Origin: Treponema sp.
Lineage (GTDB): Bacteria > Spirochaetota > Spirochaetia > Treponematales > Treponemataceae
Reading direction: 5' to 3'
Assembly: GCA_012520945.1 (NCBI GenBank)
Contig: JAAYNH010000052.1
Span: 1-41,441, forward strand
DNA: 41,441 nt
The notes under the pieces were generated by a model that searched no databases, was not told where the DNA came from, and saw only the letters and a list, made by a program, of their open reading frames with translations. Position 1 is the stretch's first letter; each line of letters begins with the position of its first letter. The position numbers and the translations under genes are program-made. This document shows, in pieces, positions 41,096-41,441 of this stretch.

Positions 41096-41441
41096 TATGC
41101 ATCAATCTCCTCAAGAAGATTTTTAACAATAAACTCACGACGCTCCGGAGTGTTTTTTCCCATATAAAACTCTAATAATTTTGGTACCTTTTTTAAGGTT
41201 TTTACTTCAACAGGAGTAAGACGCATATTATCTCCAATAAACTGACCAAATTCATGCGGACTAATTTCTCCCAATCCTTTAAATCTAGTAATTTCTACAG
41301 TTTTTCCTAACTCTTTTATACATTTATCTCTTTCAGTTTCACTATAACAATACATTGTTTCTTTTTTATTGCGTACACGAAATAATGGTGTTTCCAAAAT
41401 ATAAACACGTCCACTTGTAACTAATTCTTCAAAATAGCTCA
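41095..41441 (-). CDS. parE: DNA topoisomerase IV subunit B-like protein (C-terminal part)
   Basis: Only the last 114 codons are inside the window; the frame stays open to the right edge, so the start is off-window. The TOPRIM end is visible: [22 protein letters not shown], then [21 protein letters not shown], then the [10 protein letters not shown] segment that normally closes GyrB/ParE. It pairs with the subunit A gene directly downstream (one-base overlap), which favours ParE over GyrB; an ATG-like start at 41397 is internal and should not be used. Confidence 0.9.
   Translation of the reverse strand, partial: SYFEELVTSGRVYILETPLFRVRNKKETMYCYSETERDKCIKELGKTVEITRFKGLGEISPHEFGQFIGDNMRLTPVEVKTLKKVPKLLEFYMGKNTPERREFIVKNLLEEIDA

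Overview
The window is AT-rich (roughly 30% G+C by eye) and looks like a piece of a host-associated Treponema (Spirochaetota) chromosome. This rests on gene content and order: a rpsP-KH-rimM-trmD-rplS operon running on into a FliK-like protein, an FlhB C-terminal-like protein, an HD-GYP protein and a YraN nuclease; a DUF4954 beta-helix protein; an orphan CheW; and several proteins I know only from spirochaetes. The genus call comes from memory of gene families, not from a search.

Region 1, positions 1-4840, is accessory. It has the tail of an unrecognised gene; a TetR-controlled three-gene module (regulator, six-helix membrane protein, secreted DUF2141 protein) behind an operator that contains its own promoter; a WYL-domain regulator that seems to start at ATT; a GyrI-like protein whose promoter carries nearly the same 24-bp operator as the WYL gene; and a truncated Ig-like exoprotein. 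Region 2, 4859-10468 (+), is one long operon: rpsP, KH protein, rimM, trmD, rplS, FliK-like, FlhB-C-like, HD-GYP, yraN, a 55-residue protein missed by length-limited ORF calling, and a putative zinc-site protein. tRNA-Leu(UAA) follows on the minus strand. Region 3, 10660-12947 (-), is a polar amino acid ABC transporter (ATPase, permease, lipoprotein). Region 4, 13058-19796 (+), holds a family-4 uracil-DNA glycosylase, priA, a CsgG-like lipoprotein, a phosphohexomutase and a DnaQ-type exonuclease, with tRNA-Arg(UCU) on the minus strand after priA. Region 5, 26960-19853 (-), runs cheW, a DegT-like protein without an obvious PLP lysine, nadK, recN, an unknown, an HD nucleotidase-like protein and a LysM/degenerate-M23 protein. 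Region 6, 27103-29271 (-), is DUF4954. Region 7, 29419-36553 (+), has an M16-fold protein without its zinc motif, 5-formyl-THF cyclo-ligase, a TGS-uridine-kinase fusion and a membrane EAL protein. Region 8, 36550-41441, has a ThrE-type exporter (-), a eukaryote-type NADP isocitrate dehydrogenase (+), and topoisomerase IV subunits A and B (-), B being cut by the window edge.

Two themes recur. First, c-di-GMP: an HD-GYP protein and an EAL protein are both potential phosphodiesterases, and no intact GGDEF is present. Second, pseudoenzymes: the M23, M16 and DegT homologues each lack the expected catalytic residues. Promoters are easy to read (TTGxxx, 17 bp, TAxxxT), and several place the start codon 7-10 bases after the -10 box, which predicts leaderless or nearly leaderless mRNAs. 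No CRISPR array, complete insertion sequence or phage module was seen. The best candidates for something undescribed are the WYL/GyrI regulon with its paired operators and ATT start, the TetR-DUF2141 module, the ribosomal-operon FliK/FlhB pair, and the leaderless promoters.
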